From the NCBI GenBank assembly GCA_030950835.1, contig JAUZQU010000026.1:1-19253 (forward strand): DNA of 19,253 nucleotides, in the 5' to 3' direction. Origin of the DNA: Mariprofundaceae bacterium. Its GTDB lineage: Bacteria; Pseudomonadota; Zetaproteobacteria; Mariprofundales; Mariprofundaceae. The notes under the pieces were generated by a model. It was not told where the DNA came from, searched no databases, and saw only the letters and a program-made list of their open reading frames with translations. Both the position numbers and the translations under genes were made by a program. Of this stretch, positions 6,896 through 14,616 are shown piece after piece; positions within the stretch are counted from its first letter, which is position 1, and every line of letters begins with the position of its first letter.

Positions 6896-7879
6896 TTAAG
6901 TAACGTCTACCCAGACACCACCTACGTTGTTGAATTGCATAATCATACCCCTAGCCGGAAACATACCGGTATAGGTGTTAGTATCTACGGTTAGAGACAG
7001 TCCGTCTGGAGCTATGGTTATAGCCGCGTCGAACTTAACCTTAGGAGGGATGCGGTATATCTCGATAACGGGTACCGGGGTAGGTTGTCCCCAACCAGAT
7101 GTACTTACTCCGTTACTGATAACGGTCACGGTAGAACCAGCCGCTCCAGCGATAACCGTCGGGGTTGGTTCTGATTGATTACTCAACGTTATAACATTAC
7201 CTACGCCGTCACCGGTAGTCATATTATCAGCAGTAACCACTAGCGCTCCAGTATCGGGAGCTAGCGAGATATGTCTTCCGAAATCCTCGTACACGGCATC
7301 GGTTGGTGGGGTGATTACATCTACACTAGTGACCTGTCCCGCACCGTCTAGAGATTGTACATAAATAACCCCAAGGCTGTCGGTATTAGGTACAGGGGTT
7401 TTATAACTACCGATACCTATGACTGTCGCGTCAGGACTCATCACGATAGATGTACCAAACCTATTTTTAACAGTAGTGTCAGGAGGATAGAAGGTATTGA
7501 TCTCTGTCCAACTGCCGTCACTAGCGTTGTGTGTGTAAAGGTCGACCTTACCTTGTTTCTCCTCTCCGTCGACAGTGGCTTTAGGAGCGCCGATAGCCAT
7601 GGTATTACCGTCATGACTTAGCGCGATACTAGAACCATACATATCGCCATCATGACCACCTTGATCAGCGAATACCCTATCTAGTTCCCAGATATCATCG
7701 ACTAGTCTATATATACCGACAGCCCCCTTCTCCTCATCCTCATCGTCATCCTTAGCGTACATAGCCCCGATAGCTAGTACTTGATTATTACCACTAGCTA
7801 CGGCTATGATATCCGTATCGGTATAAACAGCTATATCTTGGTTAGTAACTTCCGTTGGGAAATGATCATACTTAGCCAT
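6896..7879 (-). CDS. FG-GAP-like beta-propeller protein, 327 aa
   Basis: Repeats of the FG-GAP/integrin-alpha type: a (Y/F)G-x-S-(I)-x-(L/M)-S-x-D-G core followed by a hydrophobic strand, then a loop and a strand ending in YxL. Clear copies are MYGSSIALSHDGNTMAIGAP (80-99), RFGTSIVMSPDATVIGIGSY (139-158), DFGRHISLAPDTGALVVTAD (199-218) and a last weaker copy FDAAITIAPDGLSLTV; a degenerate first blade precedes them. A DDDEDEE loop near residue 45 could bind calcium. A Gly/Pro/Thr-rich insert lies at about 235-270. Starts at ATG 7879 behind TAGGAG. In phages such propellers are usually virion surface or adsorption proteins; ligand unknown. Confidence 0.75.
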   Translation of the reverse strand: MAKYDHFPTEVTNQDIAVYTDTDIIAVASGNNQVLAIGAMYAKDDDEDEEKGAVGIYRLVDDIWELDRVFADQGGHDGDMYGSSIALSHDGNTMAIGAPKATVDGEEKQGKVDLYTHNASDGSWTEINTFYPPDTTVKNRFGTSIVMSPDATVIGIGSYKTPVPNTDSLGVIYVQSLDGAGQVTSVDVITPPTDAVYEDFGRHISLAPDTGALVVTADNMTTGDGVGNVITLSNQSEPTPTVIAGAAGSTVTVISNGVSTSGWGQPTPVPVIEIYRIPPKVKFDAAITIAPDGLSLTVDTNTYTGMFPARGMIMQFNNVGGVWVDVT

Positions 7880-7895
7880 ATTATTCTCCTATTAT

Positions 7896-8261
7896 TTAGT
7901 TATTACCAATCATAGCAGCTAGCACCGTATTATACCTACCCATATTTTCTTCAGATAGATATAATTGTGCTACTGTACCTAACTCACCGTAGTCTTCCTC
8001 TACCAATACCACTGCTCCCGAGGTGAAATCGCTAGCCGCGGAAACACACTCGTATAACTCGGTATCGGAATGCTCTGGTAACCTAGAGGTTACCAGTCCC
8101 GCTAAGGTAATAACCGTTAGCTTATGCTTAGGGCTATTTAACATAACTCCGGTCTCTAACCTCTTGGGATGCGCGTTATAAGGACTAGTTATTCCATCAA
8201 CTGCACCCTTACCGTACATACATATTAGGTTGTTCTTGATCTGTTCTTGTCCTGGTACCAT
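7896..8261 (-). CDS. Hypothetical protein, 121 aa, between two beta-propeller genes
   Basis: Unrecognised. The open frame extends back to 8297, but ATG 8261 (MVPGQEQ) lies 8 nt behind AAGGGAG, whereas an earlier start would overlap the previous gene and has no binding site. The protein has mixed alpha/beta character, with strands such as HKLTVITLAGLV and GAVVLVEEDYG and a final helix (MGRYNTVLAAMIGNN). It lacks the propeller repeat. Its place between two propeller genes suggests a partner, chaperone or base protein for the same structure, which is inference only. Confidence 0.75.
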   Translation of the reverse strand: MVPGQEQIKNNLICMYGKGAVDGITSPYNAHPKRLETGVMLNSPKHKLTVITLAGLVTSRLPEHSDTELYECVSAASDFTSGAVVLVEEDYGELGTVAQLYLSEENMGRYNTVLAAMIGNN

Positions 8262-8274
8262 TACGGTAACTCCC

Positions 8275-9492
8275 TTATGCTTCTTTATTATACACACTAT
8301 ACATGGTTACCTTATTAACACAGTCACCCTGCCTAGGGTTATTATTAGTAGTAGCTCCGATAACACTACCGTCATAGGACATAACCAACTGGCTACACCC
8401 TCCCAGGACCGGGACGTCTAATTCCCCAGAGACACAACCGTACCCTTCAGCGTCTATGTCGAACAGAACCGTACCAACACGTCCGTCAGCGGTAACATAC
8501 CCCGCTGTTCCCCTTTTACCGTCCCCTGATACACATAAAGCTCCAGATAGACCAGTACTGTCATACCTACCGCATATGTCCTCGTAGCTCACCGTATACC
8601 TTTCATCTGTAAATTTATAAACATAGAACACGCCAGAGTCTAGCTCGTCATCAACAGAAGCAGTGGGAGCACACACTAGCACCGTATCTCCGGTGAGAGA
8701 CATAGCTATAGCGCTGCCGTAGTTATCGCCAAATGTACTATGAGGAGCTTCTAGACTTATTCTTTTTATATCACCCGTCTCTTTAGTTAACCACAGGTCA
8801 ACATACCCCGCATTAACTCCAGCGGTGTCGGATAAGGTACTTATAGCTAGATGGTTACCCGTATACGATAGGGCTAACGCGGAACCAAACCCGTTATGTA
8901 TATCCTGGTACGGGTTGGTTATAGTCGATTTATGCACCCACCCCGCGTCAGTGCTGGCGTATATCATGACGGCTCCGTCTAAGGCTGCTGAGTTAACCGC
9001 AACAGCTAACGTCTCGCCGTCACCACTAACCATTATAGCACTACCGAAACGTCCATCGTTAGCCGGAGAACCGTTACATATAGTAGCCTCTTTAACCATC
9101 TCACCATCTTTTAGTTTATAAATATGGATTAACCCAGCTCGCTGACATCCTTCCGCCTCGGCGTTAGGAGAACTAACCACTAACACGCTCCCGGTTGAGG
9201 ACAAGGATACCTGACTACCGTACCCCGTATACCAACCACCGGATTCCTCAGTTATGGTGTCACGTAGTGTCCAGTCGTTATCATCACCCTTATAATATAG
9301 ACGGATTAGTCCTTGTTGACGGTTACCGTTAACAGATTCTAACGGGGAACTAGCTACTAACACACTACCGTCTAAGGATAAGTCAGTATACCTACCAAAT
9401 AACCGTGTGCTACCGGGGATATCCGTCGAGGGTGTGTTAGTCTCGCCATGCCCTGTAAATTCAAGACCCTTCTCTTCTTCTGTACCTAACAT
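8275..9492 (-). CDS. Seven-bladed FG-GAP-like beta-propeller protein, 405 aa
   Basis: The clearest of the three propellers. Seven repeats begin near residues 32, 91, 149, 202, 258, 312 and 365, each with (Y/F)G-(S)-x-hydrophobic-S-x-x-G-x-hydrophobic strand and a loop with Asp/Asn; examples are GYGSQVSLSSTGSVLVVSSP and NYGSAIAMSLTGDTVLVCAP. Seven blades is the usual closed ring for this fold. There is no signal peptide; the first 25 residues are polar and could attach to a virion partner. ATG 9492 follows AAAGGAG. Likely a virion surface or host-binding protein by analogy with other phage propellers; the stop lies 14 nt before the next gene's start. Confidence 0.8.
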   Translation of the reverse strand: MLGTEEEKGLEFTGHGETNTPSTDIPGSTRLFGRYTDLSLDGSVLVASSPLESVNGNRQQGLIRLYYKGDDNDWTLRDTITEESGGWYTGYGSQVSLSSTGSVLVVSSPNAEAEGCQRAGLIHIYKLKDGEMVKEATICNGSPANDGRFGSAIMVSGDGETLAVAVNSAALDGAVMIYASTDAGWVHKSTITNPYQDIHNGFGSALALSYTGNHLAISTLSDTAGVNAGYVDLWLTKETGDIKRISLEAPHSTFGDNYGSAIAMSLTGDTVLVCAPTASVDDELDSGVFYVYKFTDERYTVSYEDICGRYDSTGLSGALCVSGDGKRGTAGYVTADGRVGTVLFDIDAEGYGCVSGELDVPVLGGCSQLVMSYDGSVIGATTNNNPRQGDCVNKVTMYSVYNKEA

Positions 9493-9561
9493 ATGTACTC
9501 CTTTGCATTATATCGGTTACTACAGTTTAGTAATATAAGTTTATATTTTTTATAAATACAT

Positions 9562-10431
9562 TCACATACTAAGTAGGGCCCATATAGTGTTATCTACCAG
9601 ACCGTAGATGTGTTCAGAAACGACCACATCCCCGCAGTGACTAGTGAATTCTATTATTATGTCGTCGTTGTCGAACGAGGCGTTAACTCCGGTAGCTGCC
9701 GGTGGTGTGATGTCCCTAATAGAGGTGGTCTGGCGTAGCTCCCACCCATCAGTCATAACATATATGTCTAGGCAGTCTGGTATGATAGCCGGGGTATCTT
9801 GTACCCAGCCACATATAGCAAAGTTGCCGTTATCAGAAATACCAACGATACTACCATACCTACCATGCGAGGTGGGTAAGGCGGTAGTCATAATAGCTAC
9901 AGACTCATAACCTAAACCATTATATTGCAGTATAGACGCATACCCTTGGTAAGCTAACACACCCATAACCGCTATAGGTACACCCACTATTATATACTGT
10001 CCGTCCGCACTACACGCTAGGCTATCACCGTAACCCCCTAACTTATTAACTATAGGAGGAGATATCTCGTCGGTTAACGCCCATTCGTCGTTCAGATAGC
10101 GCCATACTAGGACTTTGCCGTTATTCGCATCTTTGGTATTATTAGCTCCTGTAGCGCTAGCTACAATAAAGTTATCGCGAACCACAACAGCTTTACCCAA
10201 CTGATCATACTCTGTACCGATAGGGTCTATTAACACACCCTCGATGAGACCATCCCTGTACACCGCGACAACACCGCGACCAGCTGAGGATAACACTTCT
10301 TTATTAGGGTAACCAACTACACGCAGAGAGCTATTAGCGCAAACGCTTCTACGCCTAAACTTAGCAGGGTTCTCCATTATAACTTTTGACGTTAATACCT
10401 CGGGTAGTCCTAAGTCTAACATAATAAACAT
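9562..10431 (-). CDS. FG-GAP-like beta-propeller protein, 289 aa as read; probable 5' part in another frame
   Basis: Repeats of the same kind as the two propellers downstream, but more diverged: GYGDSLACSADGQYIIVGVP, RYGSIVGISDNGNFAICGW and two or three weaker copies (LGKAVVVRDNFIVASAT, SLRVVGYPN). The listed ATG 10431 has no ribosome binding site. The same frame stays open further upstream to a TAG at 10515-10513 and reads plausibly as protein there (WTWRDYGTQLPYVTLREAI), while a well-placed ribosome binding site and ATG at 10553 are in another frame. So the real N-terminus is uncertain: coupled re-initiation, a programmed shift or a disabling indel. Role likely virion surface or adsorption. 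Confidence 0.65.
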   Translation of the reverse strand: MFIMLDLGLPEVLTSKVIMENPAKFRRRSVCANSSLRVVGYPNKEVLSSAGRGVVAVYRDGLIEGVLIDPIGTEYDQLGKAVVVRDNFIVASATGANNTKDANNGKVLVWRYLNDEWALTDEISPPIVNKLGGYGDSLACSADGQYIIVGVPIAVMGVLAYQGYASILQYNGLGYESVAIMTTALPTSHGRYGSIVGISDNGNFAICGWVQDTPAIIPDCLDIYVMTDGWELRQTTSIRDITPPAATGVNASFDNDDIIIEFTSHCGDVVVSEHIYGLVDNTIWALLSM

Positions 10432-10553
10432 GAGTGTATAGCGAATACGGATAGCTTCGCGCAGGGTGACGTATGGTAGTTGGGTGCCGTAGTCCCGCCA
10501 GGTCCATTTGTGCTAACGGCGGTGCGTGTGATTAATTTAGGAAGTGTATGCAT
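10416..10553 (-). CDS. 45-codon reading frame with strong RBS, likely 5' end of the frameshifted propeller gene
   Basis: ATG 10553 lies 7 nt after GGAGA. The frame codes for 45 residues (MHTLPKLITRTAVSTNGPGG at the start) and ends at TAG 10418-10416, 16 nt inside the 289-aa propeller frame. A -1 (or +2) shift anywhere between 10512 and 10416 joins it to that frame. I see no canonical X-XXY-YYZ slippery heptamer. It may instead be a short leader peptide that couples translation to the propeller gene. Confidence 0.45.
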   Translation of the reverse strand: MHTLPKLITRTAVSTNGPGGTTAPNYHTSPCAKLSVFAIHSCLLC

Positions 10554-10613
10554 TGGTTATTCTCCATAATACAGTTAGCTTGGTTCACTAATTAGAGCCG
10601 GTATTAATAAGAT

Positions 10614-10647
10614 CTATAGGGTAACAGCTCATGCTGTTACCCTATAG
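10614..10647 (-). terminator. Perfect 15-bp hairpin after the free-standing HNH gene
   Basis: CTATAGGGTAACAGC, a 4-nt loop and the exact complement. It starts 3 nt beyond the HNH stop codon. The following minus-strand bases (ATCTTATTAAT) are only weakly U-rich. Likely a terminator or RNA-processing hairpin; it shares CTAT...ATAG ends with the hairpins at 1173 and 11072. Confidence 0.55.
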
Positions 10648-10650
10648 AGG

Positions 10651-11031
10651 TTACTTATTAAGTGGTGAGTTCCATACGACTTTACCCAATTTCTCAAAAC
10701 TATGACGTATATTAGCGCTAGGAGTTACCCACTCTAGGTTACTAGGTAGGTTATTCAATCTATCACCATCTTTATGGTTAGCTTGCGACTTAGCGACATT
10801 ACGAGGTCTACCCTTGTAGGTAGACAATACAATAATCTGTGCTTGAATGTGCTGCTTAGAACCATCGGGTCTAGTTAGGACATACTCTAAATAACCGTCT
10901 CGGGTTATAAAGGGTTTCATTTCTTTAAATTCACCCTTAGCGTCCTTACGGTGCACCTTACCTTCCGTACATACCCAATAACGCTTACGCTTAATAGGGT
11001 GCTTTACCTTTATCTCTTTAAACGTAACCAC
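10651..11031 (-). CDS. Free-standing HNH homing endonuclease, 126 aa, GTG start
   Basis: A site-specific DNA nuclease of the HNH_3 type common in phage genomes. The ββα-metal core is visible: His61 in HIQAQIIVLSTY, NHKDGD (85-90), then NNLPSNLEWVTPSANIRHSF (93-112) with the Asn and the conserved LEWVT. The N-terminal half (YWVCTEGKVHRKD, TRDGYLEYVL) is a strand-rich region typical of this family and may be a NUMOD4-like DNA-contact part. The open frame reaches TTG 11058, but GGAGGGG sits 4 nt before GTG 11031, which I take as start. It lies alone between two perfect hairpins, as expected for an intronless mobile endonuclease gene. Confidence 0.85.
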   Translation of the reverse strand: MVTFKEIKVKHPIKRKRYWVCTEGKVHRKDAKGEFKEMKPFITRDGYLEYVLTRPDGSKQHIQAQIIVLSTYKGRPRNVAKSQANHKDGDRLNNLPSNLEWVTPSANIRHSFEKLGKVVWNSPLNK

Positions 11032-11071
11032 GACCCCTCCGTTGATATAACTATTCAATCAAGAACTATGT

Positions 11072-11105
11072 CTATCTGATAACCACTTGAGTGGTTATCA
11101 GATAG
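11072..11105 (-). terminator. Perfect 34-nt inverted repeat between the 428-aa gene and the HNH gene
   Basis: CTATCTGATAACCACT followed by TG (reading the plus strand) and its exact complement: 16 paired positions, effectively a 15-bp stem with a 4-nt loop. It starts 7 nt after the stop of the 428-aa gene and ends about 40 nt before the HNH start. No U-tract follows on the minus strand. Likely terminator or processing hairpin; CTAT...ATAG ends match two others in the window. Confidence 0.5.
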
Positions 11106-11112
11106 AGTTTAG

Positions 11113-12399
11113 TTATTTCTTAGTCTCAGTAAGTTCCTGTATTAATTTAATGTTTAAGTCTAAAGTTGATGACCACGCTACGTATAGATTGAACCATAAG
11201 TTATACAGTTTCTGCACATAACCGTTAGCTAAATAATATTGACGAACCATACGCTTGACGGACAAGATTCCGAACCCAGCCGAGTAGAAGACCGTAGCTA
11301 GTCCGGATCTAAGGTTTTTAACCCAGGTAGACAGCAAAGACTTAACATGTTTACCGGTAGAAAGGTCCCGTAGTTCTTTAGAGTCCTTAACCACTACTTT
11401 AGAGGTGGTTATCATATCCTTAATAGACAGCTTACCTATTTTAAGATCACGATACAAGGTGTCTGGGATCTTCATATTGTCGCTGTGGTAATCCATACCC
11501 TCATCTGCCGACTGTACGATCTGTAGCACATTAAACGCAGACCCCACTGGGGTGGTCAACATCATGAGTTTAGTGTCCTTGTACAGAATATCGTCTAAGT
11601 CTAACCTATCACATTTCTCGATAAACTTAATACTAGCTTTATGGGTGTCGATAGTGGTTTCGTTATCAACACTCTGTACCAGACTATCGTGTACGCTACT
11701 TAAACTACTCTCAATAAGCCCGTCTTTATATAGGTCAAAAAACTCAGAAAATAGTTCCTGCAATTTACCAAACTCGAAGGTGTCGTTAACGGTCGAGTAC
11801 ACACCTAACTTAATTAACGTATTCTTAGATAGTTTAGGGTCTTTCTTCAGTACTCTAGTTCCTGCTTTAAGTTCCGCGGTTAGCTCTTCTAATAACCTAA
11901 TCTTCTTACGGTCTAAACTGAATAAGTTATCGATCTGACTGAACGCCGTGGTCCACGAATCTAAACTAACTAGGTTAGTTAACGCGTCCCACACATTATT
12001 AACTAGAGTGTCGATAATCCCACGCCTAGCCTTTGTGTAGGCTTCTACAGATAGTTGGTAACTCTCAGCGGACATCTCCATAATACCATTTAAAGTAGCC
12101 GCTAGCTCAGAATGGTCTCCTCCTAAGCGAGCAGCCTCATGAGTCACAATACCCAAGTGACTAGTGTAGATGCTCTCATTAAGAGAACCCGCTTCTATAG
12201 CTTTATCAATAGCCCCTAGACTAGACTCTATAGAGATTAAGGAGTCTAGGCACAATAGTGCGTTGTCGTGTTGGGTGTTAACTGCGTTAATTCCCGCTAC
12301 TGCGTCGCCAACTGCCGCCCCGTAGTCCACAGCCTCAATACTTAGGGTTCCCGAGGAACTCTCTTCTGGGTAAGATTCTTTTAATACAGTGTTTAACAT
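11113..12399 (-). CDS. Probable virion protein of unknown role, 428 aa
   Basis: Unrecognised by sequence motif. ATG 12399 follows GGAG (6-nt spacer), only 11 nt beyond the stop of the RNA polymerase exon 2, so it is co-transcribed with it. The protein is largely helical, with an Ala/Ser/Glu-rich N-terminal 130 residues, a Lys/Leu-rich middle, and a C-terminal part with aromatic residues (about 385-420, VQKLYNLWFNLYVAW). The N-terminus contains LSIEAVDYG, which would fit the S/A-x-E cleavage rule of the phiKZ prohead protease, so an inner-head protein with a propeptide is possible. Other S-x-E triplets occur, so this is weak. Size and helical content fit phiKZ-like inner-body proteins. Confidence 0.7.
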   Translation of the reverse strand: MLNTVLKESYPEESSSGTLSIEAVDYGAAVGDAVAGINAVNTQHDNALLCLDSLISIESSLGAIDKAIEAGSLNESIYTSHLGIVTHEAARLGGDHSELAATLNGIMEMSAESYQLSVEAYTKARRGIIDTLVNNVWDALTNLVSLDSWTTAFSQIDNLFSLDRKKIRLLEELTAELKAGTRVLKKDPKLSKNTLIKLGVYSTVNDTFEFGKLQELFSEFFDLYKDGLIESSLSSVHDSLVQSVDNETTIDTHKASIKFIEKCDRLDLDDILYKDTKLMMLTTPVGSAFNVLQIVQSADEGMDYHSDNMKIPDTLYRDLKIGKLSIKDMITTSKVVVKDSKELRDLSTGKHVKSLLSTWVKNLRSGLATVFYSAGFGILSVKRMVRQYYLANGYVQKLYNLWFNLYVAWSSTLDLNIKLIQELTETKK

Positions 12400-12410
12400 A
12401 ATTTCTCCAT

Positions 12411-12584
12411 TCAGTCTTCGTAAATAACACCTTTATTCAAAGAGGCTATAATATACTTCAATGTATCAGTCTCTGGACTGAATACAAGTTTGTTATCAGG
12501 TGATAAGTAGAACTCCTTACTATTAAGTAATCTGTCTACTTCTCGTATGCTATCATCGGTGTATAAAATGGTACAGGATACCTT
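12411..12584 (-). CDS. RNA polymerase beta' N-terminal subunit, exon 2 (57 codons plus stop)
   Basis: The frame is open but has no start codon or ribosome binding site of its own; a TAA lies shortly upstream, inside the intron. Joined directly after Asp486 of exon 1 it gives GDYDGD-KVSCTILYTDD, and then DSIREVDRLLNSKEFYLSPD, NKLVFSPETDTLKYIIASLN and KGVIYED. This matches bacterial beta' after NADFDGD (the E. coli region with LEAQLEARALM, the STNNILSPANGEPI segment and the PSQDVVLG segment) in order and spacing. It completes a 543-residue subunit and ends 11 nt before the next gene. Too short and startless to be found by ordinary gene calling. Confidence 0.88.
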   Translation of the reverse strand, partial: KVSCTILYTDDSIREVDRLLNSKEFYLSPDNKLVFSPETDTLKYIIASLNKGVIYED

Positions 12585-14616
12585 CGTTATATTCAGTAAG
12601 CGCGTTACTACTTACCCGTGCCGTTAGCACTGCCCTGCTATTACAGCAGGATACTAGACTATATCATCATCTTCGTCATTACACGGAAGAGGCTACCGTT
12701 TCGATTTAAAGGCAATATGCCTACCACATGGCTCTACTCTACTCGCTTTAACTCACATAGTGAGTCATCCAATTATTACAGCATGGATGTCATTGATCCC
12801 TTACGGGACGTAGCTTTCGATAGTCGTTGAACTCATACGCTCTAACATAGTTAGATAGCTCTCGCTGTTGAAGGTACTTCGCTGCGTCGATTCCGCCCAG
12901 ATGATAACGTTTTTACTAACTTCACTACGTTACGTAAGTAAGTAGTTACTATGCTCAACACCTCCATTACTGGGTTGAGTGTTACAGTCTATTTCTAGCT
13001 GTAAGTAGTAGTTATCATGTTACAGGGGTTCCCGCGATTAGGTAGCTATCATCAGCACTCTCTGCTGACGCTATGGATCTCTCCATAGGGGGACTAGATA
13101 TTACATTACATGTATTAAGTACCGGTCTTTCAATAACGTACACATTCTGGAAGCTTTAACTAATGTCTTGCGATCAACGCCAACATAAGTTGCTGCTTGT
13201 CTTAAACTATTAAACTTTTTAACCTTACCAAGGTTATCCAACACTTCTATACAAGTTTCTCGACTTTTTTGTATATCGTCACTCCACTCGTATCCATCAT
13301 TCTCTTTGAACGTCCATCCGCTATAACTCACACACCCATTAGCTCGTATTGACTTACCAATACTCGATTTAGGGATCTTAGTTAATTTACTTAACTCTGT
13401 GCGGGTCTCTCGAATGTGCTCTTTACCCGTTTTCATATTCATAGCCATATAGCTGGTCTTGACGTCGTATCGAACAACCTCTACCCTAGAATCTGGATAA
13501 CGGTTACGAGTAATATCGATAGCAGTCTCGATACGATCAGCGGACCGTTTACCACCGAATACCTTATTAGTAAAATCCTCTAATGAAGTTAACACTATAG
13601 ATGTTCTGTCGGGGTGGGTGATCGTGATAGTAACCTTCTGGTTGCGAGTCATAGTAGGTTTGCTATCTAGATAAGACCACTCTGTAAATCCTACTACAGG
13701 GAGTATCTCATATTTACCAGTACTAGTGATCCAGACCCTTCCTTTAGCTAATGGATCATTAACCGGATCTATAGCGCTACGGCCTATAGCCTCACAGGCT
13801 CTGCGTATAGATGGGTATTCAGATACTTCGTTAGTGACCATGTTCCTAACTCTAACGGCGATAGCTTGCTTAGATAACCCTTGGTCGATCTTGGCACTAT
13901 TATTACCAGTAAAATCAGTCCACCTTAGGTTACTACTATTACAGTTGGTCTTATCACCGTCTATATGATCTACTATTAAGTTGTTACACCAATCAGGATT
14001 ATCCACCCATGCGCTAGCTACTAATACATGAACTAGCTGGGTACCGTTACTACCGCGGATAGCCTGTGTTGGATAACCAGCGGTACCTGTCCGTCGCGCT
14101 GGTGTCACATTATACCAGTGTTGCGTAGGTAGATACTGCAGGGTACCACATTGTTTAATAGCGTACTTAGGAAATCTTGGTACCAGTCTAGCTTCGTTAG
14201 TGATGTCCGTGTAAACTGGGCGTTCGAAGTAGACCGCGGTAGGGGTGTTGTTTACATTATGGTTGTCATACTTAGGATTCTTGCGCGCGAATCTAAAATT
14301 AAAAATATGTTGCTGGTAAGGTTTTGTAAGTTCTAAGTTAAAGCGCGCTAACCAATATAACCAATCAGCGCTAACCCGTTTTCTGTGTTCGTACAGAGTA
14401 ACTACATAGTGTTCTCTCTTAGAGAATAGGACGTCTTTATTAAGTCCACGTGTTTTAGAGAGTTCTCTATTTTCGTTAATCTGGAAAAGTCCGTTTGTTC
14501 CGGGAATGTTGTAATTGTTCATATTAACCTCGCTATTATGATGTATCATATAATAGACGACTTCAATAATTATTCCGCGTAGAACAGCTTGATACCTGTG
14601 ATAATGCTTAGATCTC
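12585..14616 (-). ncRNA. Group I self-splicing intron (2032 nt) in the RNA polymerase beta' gene, carrying an HNH gene
   Basis: Catalytic RNA elements on the minus strand: Q-like TAATCGCGGGAACCCC (13040-13025), R-like GTTCAACGACTATC with the P7 5' strand GACTA (12832-12819), and S-like GAAGATGATGATATAGTC with the P7 3' strand TAGTC (12674-12657). The internal guide sequence GTCCCC (13094-13089) pairs with the last six exon-1 bases GGGGAT, with the required terminal U-G wobble (P1). The bases just 5' of it, ATATCTA (13101-13095), pair at six of seven positions with the first exon-2 bases AAGGTAT (P10). A 6-bp P2 hairpin follows the guide (13088-13071). The last intron base is G (12585). Everything between exon 1 and the guide, including the HNH gene, forms the P1 loop. 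Confidence 0.92.
13101..14522 (-). CDS. Intron-encoded HNH homing endonuclease with NUMOD1-like repeats, 473 aa
   Basis: Spreads the intron by cutting intronless RNA polymerase beta' alleles. The open frame extends back to 14657 inside exon 1, but ATG 14522 (MNNYNIPG) follows GAGGT by 4 nt and lies wholly in the intron. The HNH core is at about 163-205: His165, then DHIDGD (185-190), the two Asn of KTNCNSSN and NLRW (198-201). After it come NUMOD1-type segments: YPSIRRACEAIG (about 236-247), a middle copy around ETRTELSKLTKIPKSSIGKS, and FNSLRQAATYVGVDRKTL near the C-terminus; these bind DNA as small helix-turn-helix modules. The N-terminal 150 residues are Arg/Tyr/Asn-rich with no motif I recognise. 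The stop codon touches the intron's guide sequence. Confidence 0.88.
   Translation of the reverse strand: MNNYNIPGTNGLFQINENRELSKTRGLNKDVLFSKREHYVVTLYEHRKRVSADWLYWLARFNLELTKPYQQHIFNFRFARKNPKYDNHNVNNTPTAVYFERPVYTDITNEARLVPRFPKYAIKQCGTLQYLPTQHWYNVTPARRTGTAGYPTQAIRGSNGTQLVHVLVASAWVDNPDWCNNLIVDHIDGDKTNCNSSNLRWTDFTGNNSAKIDQGLSKQAIAVRVRNMVTNEVSEYPSIRRACEAIGRSAIDPVNDPLAKGRVWITSTGKYEILPVVGFTEWSYLDSKPTMTRNQKVTITITHPDRTSIVLTSLEDFTNKVFGGKRSADRIETAIDITRNRYPDSRVEVVRYDVKTSYMAMNMKTGKEHIRETRTELSKLTKIPKSSIGKSIRANGCVSYSGWTFKENDGYEWSDDIQKSRETCIEVLDNLGKVKKFNSLRQAATYVGVDRKTLVKASRMCTLLKDRYLIHVM

Noticed and set aside
8262..8297. Longer start for the 121-aa protein
   Set aside because: The extra residues overlap the end of the previous gene, and the Shine-Dalgarno AAGGGAG serves ATG 8261.
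9493..9561. Host sigma-70-like promoter (TATAAT on the minus strand) before the seven-bladed propeller gene
   Set aside because: There is no matching -35 at suitable distance, and the region is simply AT-rich; it is too close to the start codon to be convincing.
12618..12830. Plus-strand 70-codon open frame
   Set aside because: It lies across the catalytic core of the group I intron on the other strand and has no ribosome binding site; the sequence is explained by RNA structure.
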